64,000 bases of DNA from Cryptomeria japonica (lineage: Eukaryota; Streptophyta; Pinopsida; Cupressales; Cupressaceae): NCBI RefSeq assembly GCF_030272615.1, contig NC_081412.1:141336747-141400746 (forward strand), in the 5' to 3' direction. Shown one piece after another: positions 1-11,617 of the stretch (positions are counted from its first letter, which is position 1; the number at the start of each line of letters is the position of its first letter). Below the pieces are notes generated by a model. That model had not been told where the DNA came from. It did no database searches and was given only the letters and a program-made list of their open reading frames with translations. A program made the translations under genes and the position numbers.

Positions 1-1164
1 TCTGAATGGAGATCTTGAAGAAGAAGTTTACATTGAGCAACCTGATGGATTTTCTTTGATAGATAACAAAGATATGGTTTGAAGGTTAAGGAAAGCTTTG
101 TATGGGTTGAAGCAAGCTCCAAGAGCTTGGTATGCAAAATTGGATAAGTATCTTTTGAAGATTGGATTTTCTAAAGGTAATGCTGACAACAACTTATACT
201 ATAAAGTGACTAATGATGGCATCTTGGTTATAGAAGTTTTTGTTGATGATATAATCTTTGGGGGAGAAGATGGATTATGTAAAGACTTTTCTATTGAAAT
301 GTAGCAAGAATTTGAAATGTCTATGATTGGAGAAATAAAATTCTTTTTAGGATTGCAGATTTCATAGACTGATAAAGGTATATTCTTGAGTCAATCCAAA
401 TACTTGAAGGAGTTACTAAAGAAATTTGGGATGGAAAACTCTAAATTGATAAGCACACCTATGACTACAAATGACAAATTATCACTAAGGGATGAATCTA
501 CACCTGTTAATCCGACTAGGTAAAAATCTATGATAGGAGGCCTACTGTATTTGACACAAACAAGACCTGATATTATGAATGTAGTATGTATTGTTTCAAG
601 ATTTCAGAGTAATCCTAGAGAAAATCATGAATCAACAATAAAAAGGATTTTCTGGTACTTACAAGGCACTACAAATCTTGGTTTATGGTATCTCAAAGAT
701 GAAAACTTTGAATTATGTGCATACACAGATGCAAAAGAACCACTGGTGGAGCATTTTTTCTTGGAAGTAGATTAATTTATTGGTTAAGTAAGAAACAAAG
801 TTGCACATATCTATCAACAACAGAATCAGAATATGTTGCAGCAACAACTAACTATACATAGGTATTATGGCTTAAGCAAATGTTGAAGGACATAGAGGTA
901 AAATGCAAGGAACCTATGACTATCTATTGTGATAACACTGCAGCAATTGATATATCTAAGAATCTAGTATTACACTCTAAAACCAAACATGTTTCTATCA
1001 AATTGAATTTTCTAAAAGAAAATGTTGAAGCAAAAGAAGTAAAACTGGTTTATGTGAATCCTAAAGAGAAGATTTCAGATATTTTCACAAAGCCTTTGCC
1101 TAAGGAAACTTTTGAATATCTCAAAAATCAGCTTGGGGTCATACCCCCACCGATAGAGACTTAG
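1..1164 (+). pseudogene. Copia A pol remnant: RT C-terminal half and RNase H
   Basis: End of a Ty1/copia polyprotein entering from the left edge. The RT palm is recognisable from ALYGLKQAPRAWY (about 100-130) and the catalytic FVDD box in EVFVDDIIFGG (about 236-270). The RNase H follows with YTDA (about 722), a TESEYVAA box (about 823) and YCDNTAAI (about 928), ending in DIFTKPLPKETFEYLK and a stop at 1162-1164. In-frame stops at about 79, 302, 367, 521 and 859, and a deletion after YTDA (about 735) that shifts the frame, make it non-functional. It has the same layout as the RT/RNase H of element C. The 3' LTR of the same element follows at 1400. Confidence 0.93.
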
Positions 1165-1399
1165 ACAGTTGATGTCAAAGGGGGAGAGATTGATATGGAA
1201 AAACACAAGGAAAACACATGTTGCTCTCAGGGGGAGAGATTGATATTTAGAGAGAGAATGATTACTCTCTGTATCTGAATTTTGATTTCTGGTTTTGATG
1301 TCTTTTGGGAGATTGTTGGTTTTTGGTATTTGGCATTTCTGCTTTGGCACTTTGATGGTTTTTCCATCTTGTGTTGCCATCAATACCAAAGGGGAAAAT
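1165..1399 (+). other. Copia A 3' untranslated stretch with three polypurine tracts
   Basis: Non-coding spacer between the pol stop and the 3' LTR. The tract aaaggggaaaat directly abuts the LTR at 1388-1399 and is the expected plus-strand primer site. Two further near-identical tracts, gggggagagattgatat, lie at 1180 and 1230. No separate gene is visible; short frames here follow LTR sequence. Confidence 0.75.
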
Positions 1400-2037
1400 T
1401 GTTGGTATTTTGGTATGGTTTTGTCATTGATGTCAACACCTATCAACACTTATCAACTCTGGCACCTTGGAGAAATTGTTATGTTGACTGGCAAGCAAGT
1501 GACTTATGCAAAGTCATCGGTATCTGGTACACCGATAGGATATATTGTTCACTGGAACTTGGAATGGCATGGAAAACATCTGGTTATGTCGAAGACATCA
1601 TTTGGACACTTTGTCTTGAAGATATGTTGATTGGTATATTCGTATTTGCATATTTGTTGTTACTGGCAAATAGGCCCAGAATAAGCACTAGCAGGCTTAT
1701 CTATTCCAAATCAGAATGACACGCTTTGGAGATGATTTATTATTGTTGTAAATGCATTAATCTGACTTGTTGCATCGGTTATTGCATTAGTTATTGAATT
1801 ACTTGTAAATTGATTTTATTGTAATATCTTTTAGAGGTGACCTACTAAAATTGGTCTTAGGTTATGGTATATATGTAAGATCTTATTTTTAAGATCGATA
1901 TGCGATAAGGAAAAGGAATTGTAAGAAGGTATGTGAGAGAATAAGTAGAGATATACACACAGACACCATTTGAAGATGAAGCAAGGATTTTGTGAAGACA
2001 ATTAGAACTACACCAGTACTGAATCCAACATAGATAG
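1400..2037 (+). repeat. Copia A 3' LTR, first part (interrupted)
   Basis: The LTR begins TGTTGGTATTTTGG immediately after the polypurine tract. It matches the first 630 bases or so of the B LTR at 16395-17453, including the shared stretch ending ccagtactgaatccaaca. It stops at 2037 where element C is inserted, and the missing end of the LTR resumes at 10049. Open frames in this stretch are chance frames within the LTR. Confidence 0.92.
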
Positions 2038-3453
2038 TGATAACTCAATAATGAACAGTGAGTACCAAACCGGTATTGAGAGGGGGGGCGTGAATCAGTA
2101 TAGACACAAAAAAATTTCCTGAATTGGTTTGATTGAAAACATTGAACTTGACTTGCAACCACTAACACTAGTCTTAAACCAGATTACTATCGGTTAAGCA
2201 CAATGAGACTATGAAAGACATAAACCGGAAACACTTATCTTTCCACACAACCTACACCTTCATTTCCACTTTATCCTTGTGCACAAACATGTAATCTACC
2301 ATCAGAAATATAAAAATGTGCTAGATCAACATGATTCACCACTAAACACGAAATAACAAAATATCACATGAAAGAGGCATCACACATGACACACATATTT
2401 TTCATGTGGAAACCCAACTGGGAAAAACCATGGTGGGGATGAATACCCACAAGCTATTTTTGAACTCTTTAGAAGTCCGCTTAGTTAGGAGCCTAGTCCG
2501 GTTAAACACTATTACAACGGGTTCTGTTAGGAACCGATCCTATTAGGTATCACCTGGTTAAGGGATAGCTAGAATACCCAGTTAAGGGTTAAACCTTGTT
2601 AGAGGATTTTATGAACTCAATGGCTTTGAGTCACCCTGTTAAAGGATTTACAACAAGCTAGTTAAAGCTACCCTATTAAGGGATTTTCCAACTATTGAAG
2701 TGGTTAGAGATCAACAAGTATTGCAATGATCTAGTAATAGCACACAATGCCAATGCAGATCCATTTTAGTTCCTTCCTTCTGCACACACACTTTGCAGGT
2801 ATCAATTCTCTTATTTGATCTAGAAAGAATCATGCATCTTTGCACTTAGATACACACACAACATTTGCCAACAACCTCAACATGAAACACAACATCGACC
2901 TTATAGGAAACAGATAGGTTGGTAACATAAACCCTAAACCCTAAACATTTAGGTTGAGAAATTCAATTAGTTCAATCTTGACCATTAAACACTTTGCATT
3001 TGAATACAATGGTCTTGAACAATTCTCAAGACATTCTCCATCATTCATTCTTCATCGCTTCATTGAGGTGATAACCCATCATGCGTTCTCCACCATTTAC
3101 GAAGACTTCTCTATTATAATGCTAACTCATCACACAATGCCATTGGTTGAATCACACAAGCTCGAAGCACTTCAACCAGAAACCCTAAAGCTGAGACTAC
3201 CAACTGGTAGTCATACCATATTAATCCTTGATAGAAAACATTCCATATGCCGATTCACCTTTCAATATACCAGTTCAGTTGAACAAACATACCGCTTCAT
3301 CGGTTCTCAATAGCATACCAGTTCACTTTGCCAGTTGGTTGGCTTCAATATAGCAGTTCACTCTTTAGCATATTACTGGTTCACTCTTTAGCATATTGAC
3401 ATTAGTGAGAACATAATATCATCATGTCAATTTACTCTGCACATATGCCAACA
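2038..3453 (-). repeat. Copia C 3' LTR
   Basis: On the plus strand it runs from tgataactcaata to catatgccaaca (TG...CA). It pairs with 8603-10048 over its whole length apart from indels. This copy lacks about 70 bases present in the other near 9655-9750 and has a short extra repeat of ttcactctttagcatatt at about 3358-3400. No gene is contained; a 119-codon frame at 2954-3313 is LTR sequence also present in the other copy. Confidence 0.93.
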
Positions 3454-3697
3454 ATCTCCCGATTTGGCATTGATGGCAATATACAAAGATATCTCTCTTT
3501 CTACATCACATCTTCTCCTTAATATTGTAGATATCTTCTCCACTTCACATCTTCTCCCCCTTTGAGAACAATGCCAAAGTGGAGGCATGATCTCCCCTGT
3601 TCCACTATGCTGCTCCCCTGAGGAGTAGCATCCTTCAACACATCAATCCTGAAAAGATATAGAAAAGTAAGATCTGACTGATGTTGAGCACAAACCT
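3454..3697 (-). other. Copia C 3' untranslated stretch with polypurine tracts
   Basis: Short spacer between the pol stop and the LTR. On the minus strand gccaaatcgggagat abuts the LTR (3454-3468) and a stronger tract, caaagggggagaag, lies at about 3549-3563. Two PPT-like tracts near the 3' LTR repeat the pattern seen in A and F. Confidence 0.65.
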
Positions 3698-4288
3698 TTA
3701 GTTTACCTCTTGAAGGGGCAACACCCCTAATTCACCTCTCAAATAGGTTTTTGTAGCCTTCGGTAGAGGCTTTGTGAATATGTCTACTAACTGCTCCTTA
3801 CTGGAAACATGTTCCAATACCACTTCTTTATTCTGAACCTTTTCCCTCAAGAAATGATACTTGAGTTCAAAGTGCTTGGTTCTAGCATGTAAAATCAGAT
3901 TCTTGGAAATGTTAATTGCACCTGTATTGTCACAAAATATACTTACTAGTTTAGATACAAGAACTTTGAAGCCATTCAATACATGCTTCATCCAAATACT
4001 CTTGGTGCAATTCATAAAAGCTACAACATACTCTGCTTCTGTTGTAGACTGAGAGATACAACTCTGCTTTTTACTAATCCATGAGACCAGTCTACCACTG
4101 AGAAAGAATGCACCACCAGTTGTGCTCTTTCGATCATCCACATTACCAACCCAATTAGCATCTGTGAACACTTTCAAGTTGAAATCATCATTGTATGGAT
4201 ACCATGATCCATAGTCAATAGTTCCCTTTAGATATCTAAGAATCTGCTTGACTGCTACTAGGTGATATTCTCTTGGGCTTTTTTGCAA
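3698..4288 (-). pseudogene. Copia C RNase H domain
   Basis: C-terminal part of the copia Pol that degrades RNA in RNA/DNA hybrids during reverse transcription. This 196-codon stretch is free of stops. It shows the RT connection (PREYHLVAVKQILRYLKG), then FTDANWVG, KSTTGGAFFLSG, STTEAEYVV and FCDNTGAI, holding the catalytic Asp, Glu and Asp, and the family ending VDIFTKPLP. It is the best preserved part of C but lies downstream of many disabling stops, so it is a domain remnant. Confidence 0.93.
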
Positions 4289-5455
4289 CTAAGTGGTAAT
4301 ACCCATTGCATGTGCAATGTCTGGTGTGCTACGTACTACATAATGACTCTTACCAATCATTGATTGATATTCCTTCTCATTTACTAATTTTGAGTCATCC
4401 TCTTTTGATAGTTTACAACTAGTCATCATGGGTGTACCAACTGGTTTGTTGTCTTCCATGCCAAAGGTCTTCAACACCTCTTTGACATACTTGGACTAAG
4501 TAATAAAGATTCCATCTTTCATTTGTTGAATCTACAGTCCAATGAAGAACTTAATCTCCCCTATGAGTGACATCTCAAACTCCTTCTTCATCTCATCTGC
4601 AAAGTTATGACTCATCTTGTCATCTCCACCAAAGATTATGCCATCAACAAATACTTCACGGATCAGAATCTGATTTCCTTCTGATTTCAAGTACATATTG
4701 CTATCTTCACTTGTTCTATCAAATCCAATCTTCACAAGATGGGAGTGCAAGCATTCATACCATGCTTTATGTGCCTACTTCAGTCCATACAAAGCTTTAT
4801 GTAGCCTACACACCATGTCACTATCTTCTGATAGGGCAAACTCATCTAGTTTCTCTATATACACCTCCTATTCAAGTATTCCATTTAGAAATGCAAATTT
4901 TACATCCATTTGGTATACCTTGAATCCTTTAAAAGCTGCATATACAAGAAGCATACGAACTCCTTCCAATCTTGCTACTGGAGCAAAGGTTTCTCCATAG
5001 TCTTCTACTTCTTCTTGGGCATATCCTTTACATACTAGTCTAGCTTTGTTCCTTACCACTATGCCATCCTCATTTAGTTTATTTCTGAAAACCCATTTGG
5101 TTCCAATGATATTTTTATGCTCGGGTTTGGGTACCAAAGACCATGTACCATTCTTTTCTATCTGATCAAGTTTCTCTTCCATTGCCTTGATCTAGTTTTC
5201 ATCTTTATGTGCCTCTTTGAATGATTTAGGCTGAAATACAGAGATCATACATGAGTTTTCTCTGACCTTTCTTCTTGTAAGAATTCCTGCATCTTTGTCT
5301 CCTATGATCTGCTTTGGATCATGATTCAGCTTTACATACCTAGGAATGATCTTAGTTGTTTCCTCTTGCTTTTTGTTCTTCATCCTCATCTTCATCAACA
5401 TCAACATCCATCGGTGTAGGAGCACTGTTACTAGTGCTTAGCTATTTTGCAACTG
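4289..5455 (-). pseudogene. Copia C RT, second (promoter-distal) copy and palm/thumb
   Basis: Reverse transcriptase of [50 protein letters not shown] (motif A region), ALYGLK and then EVFVDGIIFGG, where the second Asp of the FVDD catalytic box has become Gly. Stops at about 4497, 4532, 4777, 4868 and 5192 break it. From 4713 to 5455 it repeats the 742 bases at 5456-6197, so the start of RT is present twice. Only this copy continues into the catalytic box and RNase H. Confidence 0.9.
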
Positions 5456-6197
5456 GTTCTATCAAATCCAATCTTCACAAAATGGAAGTGCAAGCATTCA
5501 TACCATGCTCTAGGTATCTGCTTCAGTCCATACAAGACTTTATGTAGCCTACACACCATGTCACTATCTTCTAATAGGGAAAACCCATCTAGTTGCTCTA
5601 TGTACACCTCCTCTTCAAGTATTCCATTTAGAAATGCAAATTTTACATCCATTTGGTATACCTTGAATCCTTTAAAAGCTACATATGCAAGAAGCATACT
5701 AACTCCTTCCAATATTGATACTAGAGCTAAGGTTTCTCCATATTCTTCTCCTTCTTCTTGGACATATCCTTTACATACTAGTCTTGCTTTGTTCCTTACC
5801 ACTGTGCCATACTCATACAATTTATTTTTGAAAACCCATTTGGTTCCAATGATATTGTTATGCTCCGATTTGGGTACCAAAGACAATGTACCATTCTTTT
5901 CTATCTGATCGAGTTCCTCTTCCATTGCCTTGATCCAATCTTCATCTTTATGTGCCTCTTTGAATGATTTAGGCTCAATTTCAGAGATCATACATGAGTT
6001 TTCTCTGACCTTTCTTCTTGTAAGAATTCCTGCATATTTGTCTCCTATGATCTGCTTTGGATAATGATTCAGCTTTACATACCTAGGAATGATCTTAGTT
6101 GTTTCCTCTTGCTTTTCTTCTTCATCCTCATCTTCATCAGCATCAGCATCCACCGGTGTAGGAGCACTATTACTGGTGCTTGGTTGTTTTGCAATTG
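4713..6197 (-). repeat. 742-bp direct tandem duplication within C pol
   Basis: Units 4713-5455 and 5456-6197 are nearly the same length and align throughout, covering the IN-RT linker and the RT fingers. Both start at gttctatcaaatcc on the plus strand, and the far edge at 6198 reads gttcccag, so the join falls in a gttc microhomology. The units have since diverged at many positions. Confidence 0.9.
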
Positions 6198-6609
6198 GTT
6201 CCCAGAAGGTTATTACCGGTTCATCTCTTTCTTGCTCACTACCGATTTCTTCAGATTTCTCAGAGGTTTCATCAACTCTAACATTGATGCTTTGAACAAT
6301 TCTCTGAGTCCTATTGTTGAAACATTCAAGAGCTTTTCTCTTTGTGGAATAGCCTAGGATTATTCCCTCATCACATTTAGCATCAAACTTGCTTTGATGT
6401 TCACTCCTCTTGATATAACATTTACTACCAAATACTTTGAAGTAACTTACTACTAGTGTCTTACCGGTCCAATACTCATAAGGTATTTTGTCCTTCCCCT
6501 TTTTTTTGAGTACCCGATTCATTGTGTAGACTGCAGTGCTCACCACTTTTGTCCAAAAGGTGTGAGCAACCTTTCCTTGGATCAACATAGTTCTAGCCGC
6601 TTCAACCAC
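5431..6609 (-). pseudogene. Copia C integrase C-terminus, linker and first RT copy
   Basis: A 392-codon frame without stops. It begins in the integrase core end (VEAARTMLIQGKVAHTFW, EYWTGKTLVV, FGSKCYIKR, DEGIILGYS), passes a Glu/Asp-rich linker (DADADEDEDEEEKQEE) to IIPRYVKLNH, and then gives the start of RT ([40 protein letters not shown]). It then runs into the duplicated linker and ends at SCKIAKH, so the duplication cuts off this RT copy before its catalytic box. The linker is the place where element B was broken by D. Confidence 0.9.
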
Positions 6610-7649
6610 AGTCTGATTGTTCCTCTCTGCTAAGCCATTCTGCTGTGGAGTCTAGGGGGCAGACAGTTGCCTCTTGATGCCATTCTCTTCACAGTATTTG
6701 TTGAATTCACTGGAAGTGAATTCCCCTCCTTGATCAATTCTAAGGCATTTGATTCTTCTACTGCTTTCCTTTTCTACCAGTGCTCTATAAGCTTTGACCT
6801 TTCCAAAGGCTTTAGACTTGTCCTTCAAGAATGTGACCCACATCATTCTTGAGCAATCATCTGTAACAATCATAAAATACCTATCTTCCTGCACACTCCT
6901 AGTTTTCATAGGACCACACAAATCATTATGCACAAGATCAAGTAAATTGTCTGCAGTGAAAGATTTAGCTTTGAAAGTTGAGGAAGACATTTTTCCCAGT
7001 TGACACTCTATGCACAAAGGATTTTTCGGTTTTCTTAGCACCAGAAATCCTCTAATTGCCTTGATCTTACTGGCCTTCATAATGTTATCAAAGTTAACAT
7101 GGTAGAGTCTCCTATGCCATATCTAACTATCATCAAACTTAGCCATAAGACATGTACTAACATTTGCATTTAACTGAAATAGATTACCTTTGGTCTGCAT
7201 ACTAGTGGCCATCAGTTCACCGTTCTTTCCTTTGATTTTGCACACTCCATTTTTGAATTCTAGAATGAGTCCAGTATTGTTTAGCTGGACAACACTCAAT
7301 AGGTTGTGTCTGAGACCTTCCACCCAATACACATTGTCAACACTGCTCTTTCCATTCAGAGAGATGGACCCTCTACCTTTGACCATACATGGTGCATCAT
7401 TACCAAAATGAACCACACCACCATCATACTCTTCCAAAGATAGAAACTTGCTCTGGTCACCAGTCATATGGTGAGAACAACCACTTTTAATAATCCACTC
7501 ATTGGAATTATCAAAGCGGGAGACAAGAGCCTTGTTGTCTGACACATCTTCCTTGACTACAACAAACACAATATCTTTATTTTCTTCATCTTCTGATTCC
7601 TCATCAGTGACACCTTCATCAACTGCTACAAAATAATTTGTCTAGTTTC
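6610..7649 (-). pseudogene. Copia C protease and integrase core
   Basis: The protease reads WIIKSGCSHHMTG at about 7465-7505. The family has Asp-Ser-Gly here, so Lys replaces the catalytic Asp, as seen directly. The pre-integrase zinc region follows (WHRRLYHVNFDNI, CIECQLGK), then the integrase core with TDDCSRMMWVTF, RIDQGGEFTS and NGLAERNNQT giving the DDE residues. Stops lie at about 6652, 7123 and 7643. Neighbouring frames are continuous across these stops. Confidence 0.88.
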
Positions 7650-8531
7650 CTCCTTTGAACTCTTGAACCTCTCTGGTTTGTCCTTGTTGTCACCATTAGG
7701 ATAGTTTATAGCAATGTGTCCTATCCGGTTACAAGAAAATCATTTCAAAGGGAGCTTACCTCTGTATTTGTCAATTCCCTTAGGAAGTCTGTTGGCAAGA
7801 AGAGCTTCAAATTCCATCAGAATCTCCTCATCATCCATTTCTCTACTCTGTCTTGGTTCACCACTGGTGCTTGCTTCTTTTCCTTTTCTAGATGGTGCAA
7901 CAGATGCTCTAAAAGCTGATTCAGTCTTCTGAACACTTCCATCAAAACTATTTAGCTCATAGGCTATCAAATTTGCAATGATGGAGTCTAGGGATACCTT
8001 AGTCTTGTCTATTGACCTCAAATTCTGAATAGCTGCAACCCTTATTGCATAGACCGTTAATAAGGACCTCAAGACTTTACTAATAACAATAGAATCTTCC
8101 ATTTTACTACTTGCACTCTTGATATCTCCAACAAAGGTTTTGATTCTTATTCCATATTGTTGAATGGTCTCTTCTTCAACCATCCGCATGTCTTCAAAAT
8201 TTCCCCTAAGGATTTCTTCCTTAGCTTGCTTTACATGCTCATCACCACCATAGATATTCTCAAGAGTATCCCATACTTCTTTGGGATTATCTTTATCCTG
8301 GACATCAATAAACTCAATGTCAGATAAGTTGCTAATTAGGGCTTCCATGACATGTCCATTCTTTTGGATCTCTCTCTTTTGATCATCAGTAAGAGTATCG
8401 GTAGGAATAACATAAGCATTCTCAACATAGCTCCAGTGTTGAGCACCCATGCTTCTGATGTATATCTTCATTTTTTCCTTCCATATTTTGAAATTATCTC
8501 TCTTGAACTTTGGACCTTCCCTCTTCATCAT
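7650..8531 (-). pseudogene. Copia C gag
   Basis: Capsid/nucleocapsid polyprotein starting MMKREGPKFKRDNFKIWKEK at 8531, 60 bases inside the PBS. It has the copia gag_2-type body (about 240 codons: PKEVWDTLENIYGG, IQQYGIRIKTFVGD, ISKVLRSLL). The nucleocapsid zinc knuckle should be C-x2-C-x4-H-x4-C, but the first Cys codon is TGA (at 7738-7740) and the last Cys is Tyr, leaving C-NRIG-H. Two of four zinc ligands are lost. Confidence 0.9.
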
Positions 8532-8588
8532 TACAATAGGATCTTTCCCTCAAGCAGTTAAGCTTACAACACAGAGGACCTAGAGGAT

Positions 8589-8600
8589 GCTCTGATACCA
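8589..8600 (-). other. Copia C primer-binding site (tRNA-iMet type)
   Basis: The minus strand reads TGGTATCAGAGC two bases after the end of the 5' LTR. This is the usual plant copia site complementary to the 3' end of initiator tRNA-Met. It fixes the orientation of C and the inner edge of its 5' LTR. Confidence 0.92.
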
Positions 8601-8602
8601 AT

Positions 8603-10048
8603 TGATAACTCAATGATGAACTGTTACCAAACCAATAATGAGAGGGGGGGTAAATCAGTATAAACACAAAAACTTTTCTTGAACTGGTTTGACTTTAAAC
8701 AGTGAACTTGACTGGCAACCAGTAACACCAGTCTTAAACTAGATTACTATCGGTTAAGCATAATGAGACTGTGAAACACATAAACCAGAAATACTTATCT
8801 TTCCACACAACCTACACCTTCATTTCCACTTTATCCTTGTGCATAAATAGGTAATCTACCATCAGAAATATAGAAACTTGCTAGATCAACATGATTCACC
8901 ACTAAAAAGGAAATAACAAAACAACACATGAAAGAGGCATCACACATGACACACATATTTTTCACGTGGAAACCCAACTAGGAAAAACCACGGTGGAGAT
9001 GAATACCCACAAGTTGTTTTTGAACTCTTTAGAAGTTCGCTCTATTAGGAGCCTAGTCTGGTTAAAGACTATTACAATAGGTTCTGTTAGGAACTGATCA
9101 TGTTAGGGATCACCCATTTAAGGGTTAAACCCTGTTAGAGGTTACCTTGTTAGAGGATTTTATGAACTCAATGGCTTTGAGTCACCCTGTTAAAGGATTT
9201 ATAGTAAGTTGGTTAAAGCTACCCTATTAAGGGATTTTTCAATTGTTGAAGTGGTTAGAGATCAACAGGTATTACAATGATCTGGTAATAGCACACAATG
9301 TCAATGCAGATCTATTTTAGTTCCTTCCTTCTACACACAGACTTTGCAGCTATCAATTCTCTTATTTGGTCTGGCAAGAATCACGTATCTGTGCACTTAG
9401 ATACACACACAACATTTTCCAACAACCTCAACATGAAACACAACATCGACCTAATAGGAAATAGATAGGTTGGTAACATAAACCCTAAACCCTAAACATT
9501 TAGGTTGAGCAATTCAATTGGTTCAATCCTGACCATTGAACACTTTGCATTTGAATACAACAGTCTTGAATAGATCTCAAAACATTCTCCATCATTCATT
9601 CTTCACCGCTTCATGGAGGTGATAACCCATCACGCGTTCTCCACCATTTACACAAACTTCATACATTCCTGATGCAAATAGGATCAATCCCCTTCATGCA
9701 AGATCCTTCATGCGCATGAGGCTAATGTGGCAACATGATCTGATCTCTATTACAATGCTAACTCATCACATAATTCCATTGGTTGAATCACACAGGCTCG
9801 AAGCACTTCAACCAGAAACCCTGAAGCTGAGACTACCAACCGGTAGTCATACCATATTAAGCCTTGATAGAAAACATTCCATATGTCGGTTCACCTTTCA
9901 ATATACCGGTTCACTTGAACAAACATACCGCTTCACTGGTTCACTTTGCCAGTTGCTTGGCTTCAATATACCAGTTCACTCTTCAGCATATTGACATCAA
10001 TGACAACATAATATCATCATGTCAACATACTTTGCACATATGCCAATA
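8603..10048 (-). repeat. Copia C 5' LTR
   Basis: Partner of 2038-3453. On the plus strand it starts tgataactcaatgatg and ends tgcacatatgccaata, where the expected terminal CA has decayed to TA. It is slightly longer than its partner because the other copy has a deletion. It carries the copia LTR box described at 8954-9010. No gene is contained. Confidence 0.92.
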
Positions 10049-10473
10049 GAAAGATGCTAATTGAGTAGTACATTCTTATTGGATTTAACCATCCTATTGT
10101 AGTCAACATGACTCCTATTTTTGTTTGAGCAATGAGCTCTAGGCACTTGGCCTTTCTGCATGTGCAGACCCCATTTGTATACACATACTATCTACAGTAG
10201 TATCATCTAATTGTGGGTAAGGTTTCCGACCATGGTTTTTCCCCTTACAGGGTTTTCGCGTACAAATATTGGTGTTATGTGTTGTGGATGTTATTGTCTT
10301 TCTATTTCATGCATTAATCTTTACCGGTATTGCAGTTAACTGATAAAACTGTCTATTGGCATAAAAGTCTGGTTTACCAGTATTAAGCATTAAAGATGGT
10401 TAAGTTATTTTTGGTTTGAATTTATTTGACAACTGATTCATCCCCCCCTTTGAGTTATCTCTAGGACCTAACA
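10049..10473 (+). repeat. Copia A 3' LTR, second part
   Basis: Continuation of the A LTR after C. It starts with the C target-site copy gaaag, then follows the B LTR (17016-17453) base by base with scattered changes and ends ctaggacctaaca. First and second parts together give about 1.06 kb, the same as the B LTR. The next five bases, tttgt, would be one target duplication of A; the other lies outside the window. Confidence 0.9.
10213..10272 (+). promoter_or_regulatory. Conserved copia LTR box (A copy)
   Basis: Stretch with gtgggtaaggttt, catggtttttcccc and ggttttcgcg. Read in element orientation, the same order of blocks occurs in B (17183-17240), C (2399-2450, 8954-9010) and F (28241-28290, 34661-34709), although the LTRs are otherwise different. 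A function in transcript initiation, polyadenylation or leader folding is inference only. Confidence 0.5.
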
Positions 10474-11390
10474 TTTGTATGAATTTGATATGGTAAAGAC
10501 CAATTCAAACCTTTAAGAACTGGTGCTTGGGTCAAAGCATGCTTAAGCTTCAAGAAAGCTTCATTGCATGAAGAAGTCCATTTAAATTCCATATCCTTGG
10601 TAAGTAGAGAATATAAGGGACTTGCAATTTTGTTGAAATCTTTGATAAACCTTTTATAATATCCAACATGACGAAGGAAACTTCTAACATCATTTTGCTT
10701 TAATGGTGCATTGATATTCTGAATGACTTTAATTTTTGTTGGGTCAACCTATATTCCTTTTATAGAGATATGATGACCAAAGGCTATTCCTTCCTGCATC
10801 ATTATGAAGCACTTCTCACTATTTAATGACAAACTATAGTCTTCAAATCATTGCAAAACTTTCTTCAGGTTCCCTAATGCTTCTTGTAATTCAGAACCAT
10901 AAGTTGTAAAGTCATCCATATAACTTTCCATGATGTCTTGAGAAATATCTGAAAAATATACTGATTACTGCTCTTTGAAAAGTGGTTGGAGCATTACACA
11001 ATCCAAAAGGAAGAATGAAGTATACATATGTTCTCCAAGGACAAGTAAATGTAGTCTTCTCTTGGTCCTTTAGGGCTATCTGAATCTGATTGTAACCACC
11101 GAACCCATCAAGAAATAAAAAGTTATCTCTTCCCAGCCAAAGAGTCTAATACCTGATCCACAAATGGTAATGGAAAATGATCTTTTCTTGTTTCTAAGTT
11201 CAAAGATCTATAATCAACACATACCCTCCATTTTCCTCCTTTCTTAGGAACTATTACCAAAGGTGATACCCATTGGCTATCAAAGATAGGATAGATAAAC
11301 CTAACCTTTAACAACTTCTACAATTCCTCTTCAACTATTTCTTTTAATGCAGGATTGATTCTTCTTTGTGGTTGTCTGAGTGGGCAACAT
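10474..11390 (-). pseudogene. Athila-like gypsy H: RT and start of RNase H
   Basis: Ty3/gypsy reverse transcriptase read on the minus strand. IYPIFDSQWVSPLVIVPKK, WRVCVDYRSLN and DHFPLPFVDQVLD (11123-11314) are the RT fingers. A PFGLCNAPTTFQR motif follows at about 11000, then an intact YMDD box at 10911-10922, and DMEFKWTSSCNEAF...APVLKG near 10500-10590 at the RT/RNase H joint. Frameshifts and stops are frequent, including one just after 11123. The gene is cut at 10474 by element A; the rest of RNase H and the integrase would lie left of the window. Confidence 0.9.
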
Positions 11391-11617
11391 TCTTATTTTA
11401 TATAGATACGGTGGGTACAAATTGTTGGATCAATTCCATGCATGTCCTTGTAATCCCATGCAAAGGCATGTTTTTGACATTTAGGCAAGTCCACAAGTGC
11501 TACTTTTTTAGTATTTGCAAGATCACTATTGATATTCAAATATTTATTCAAATCAACTTCTATTTTGATAGTAAGATCAATCTGGGATATATAAGAAAAA
11601 TGAGAAGTATAGACTTC

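Larger units (their letters stand above)
2038..10048 (-). mobile_element. Copia element C, full-length, minus strand, nested in the LTR of A
   Basis: A complete Ty1/copia structure of about 8.0 kb read on the minus strand: 5' LTR 8603-10048, PBS 8589-8600, gag, PR, IN, RT, RNase H, then 3' LTR 2038-3453. The target duplication is gatag at 2033-2037 and gaaag at 10049-10053 (one mismatch). Removing C plus one copy rejoins the A LTR exactly as in the uninterrupted B LTR near 17015. The coding region carries many stops and a 742-bp internal tandem duplication, so it is dead. Confidence 0.93.

Noticed and set aside
1860-2168. 103-codon minus frame across the A/C junction
   Set aside because: It spans an insertion boundary, so it cannot be an ancestral gene.
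2954-3313. 119-codon plus frame with a counterpart at 9710-9994
   Set aside because: It is LTR sequence of C, present in both LTRs and on the strand opposite to the element.
5447-6357. Plus-strand frames of up to 153 codons in the C pol region
   Set aside because: Antisense shadows of the copia integrase/RT reading frame on the minus strand.
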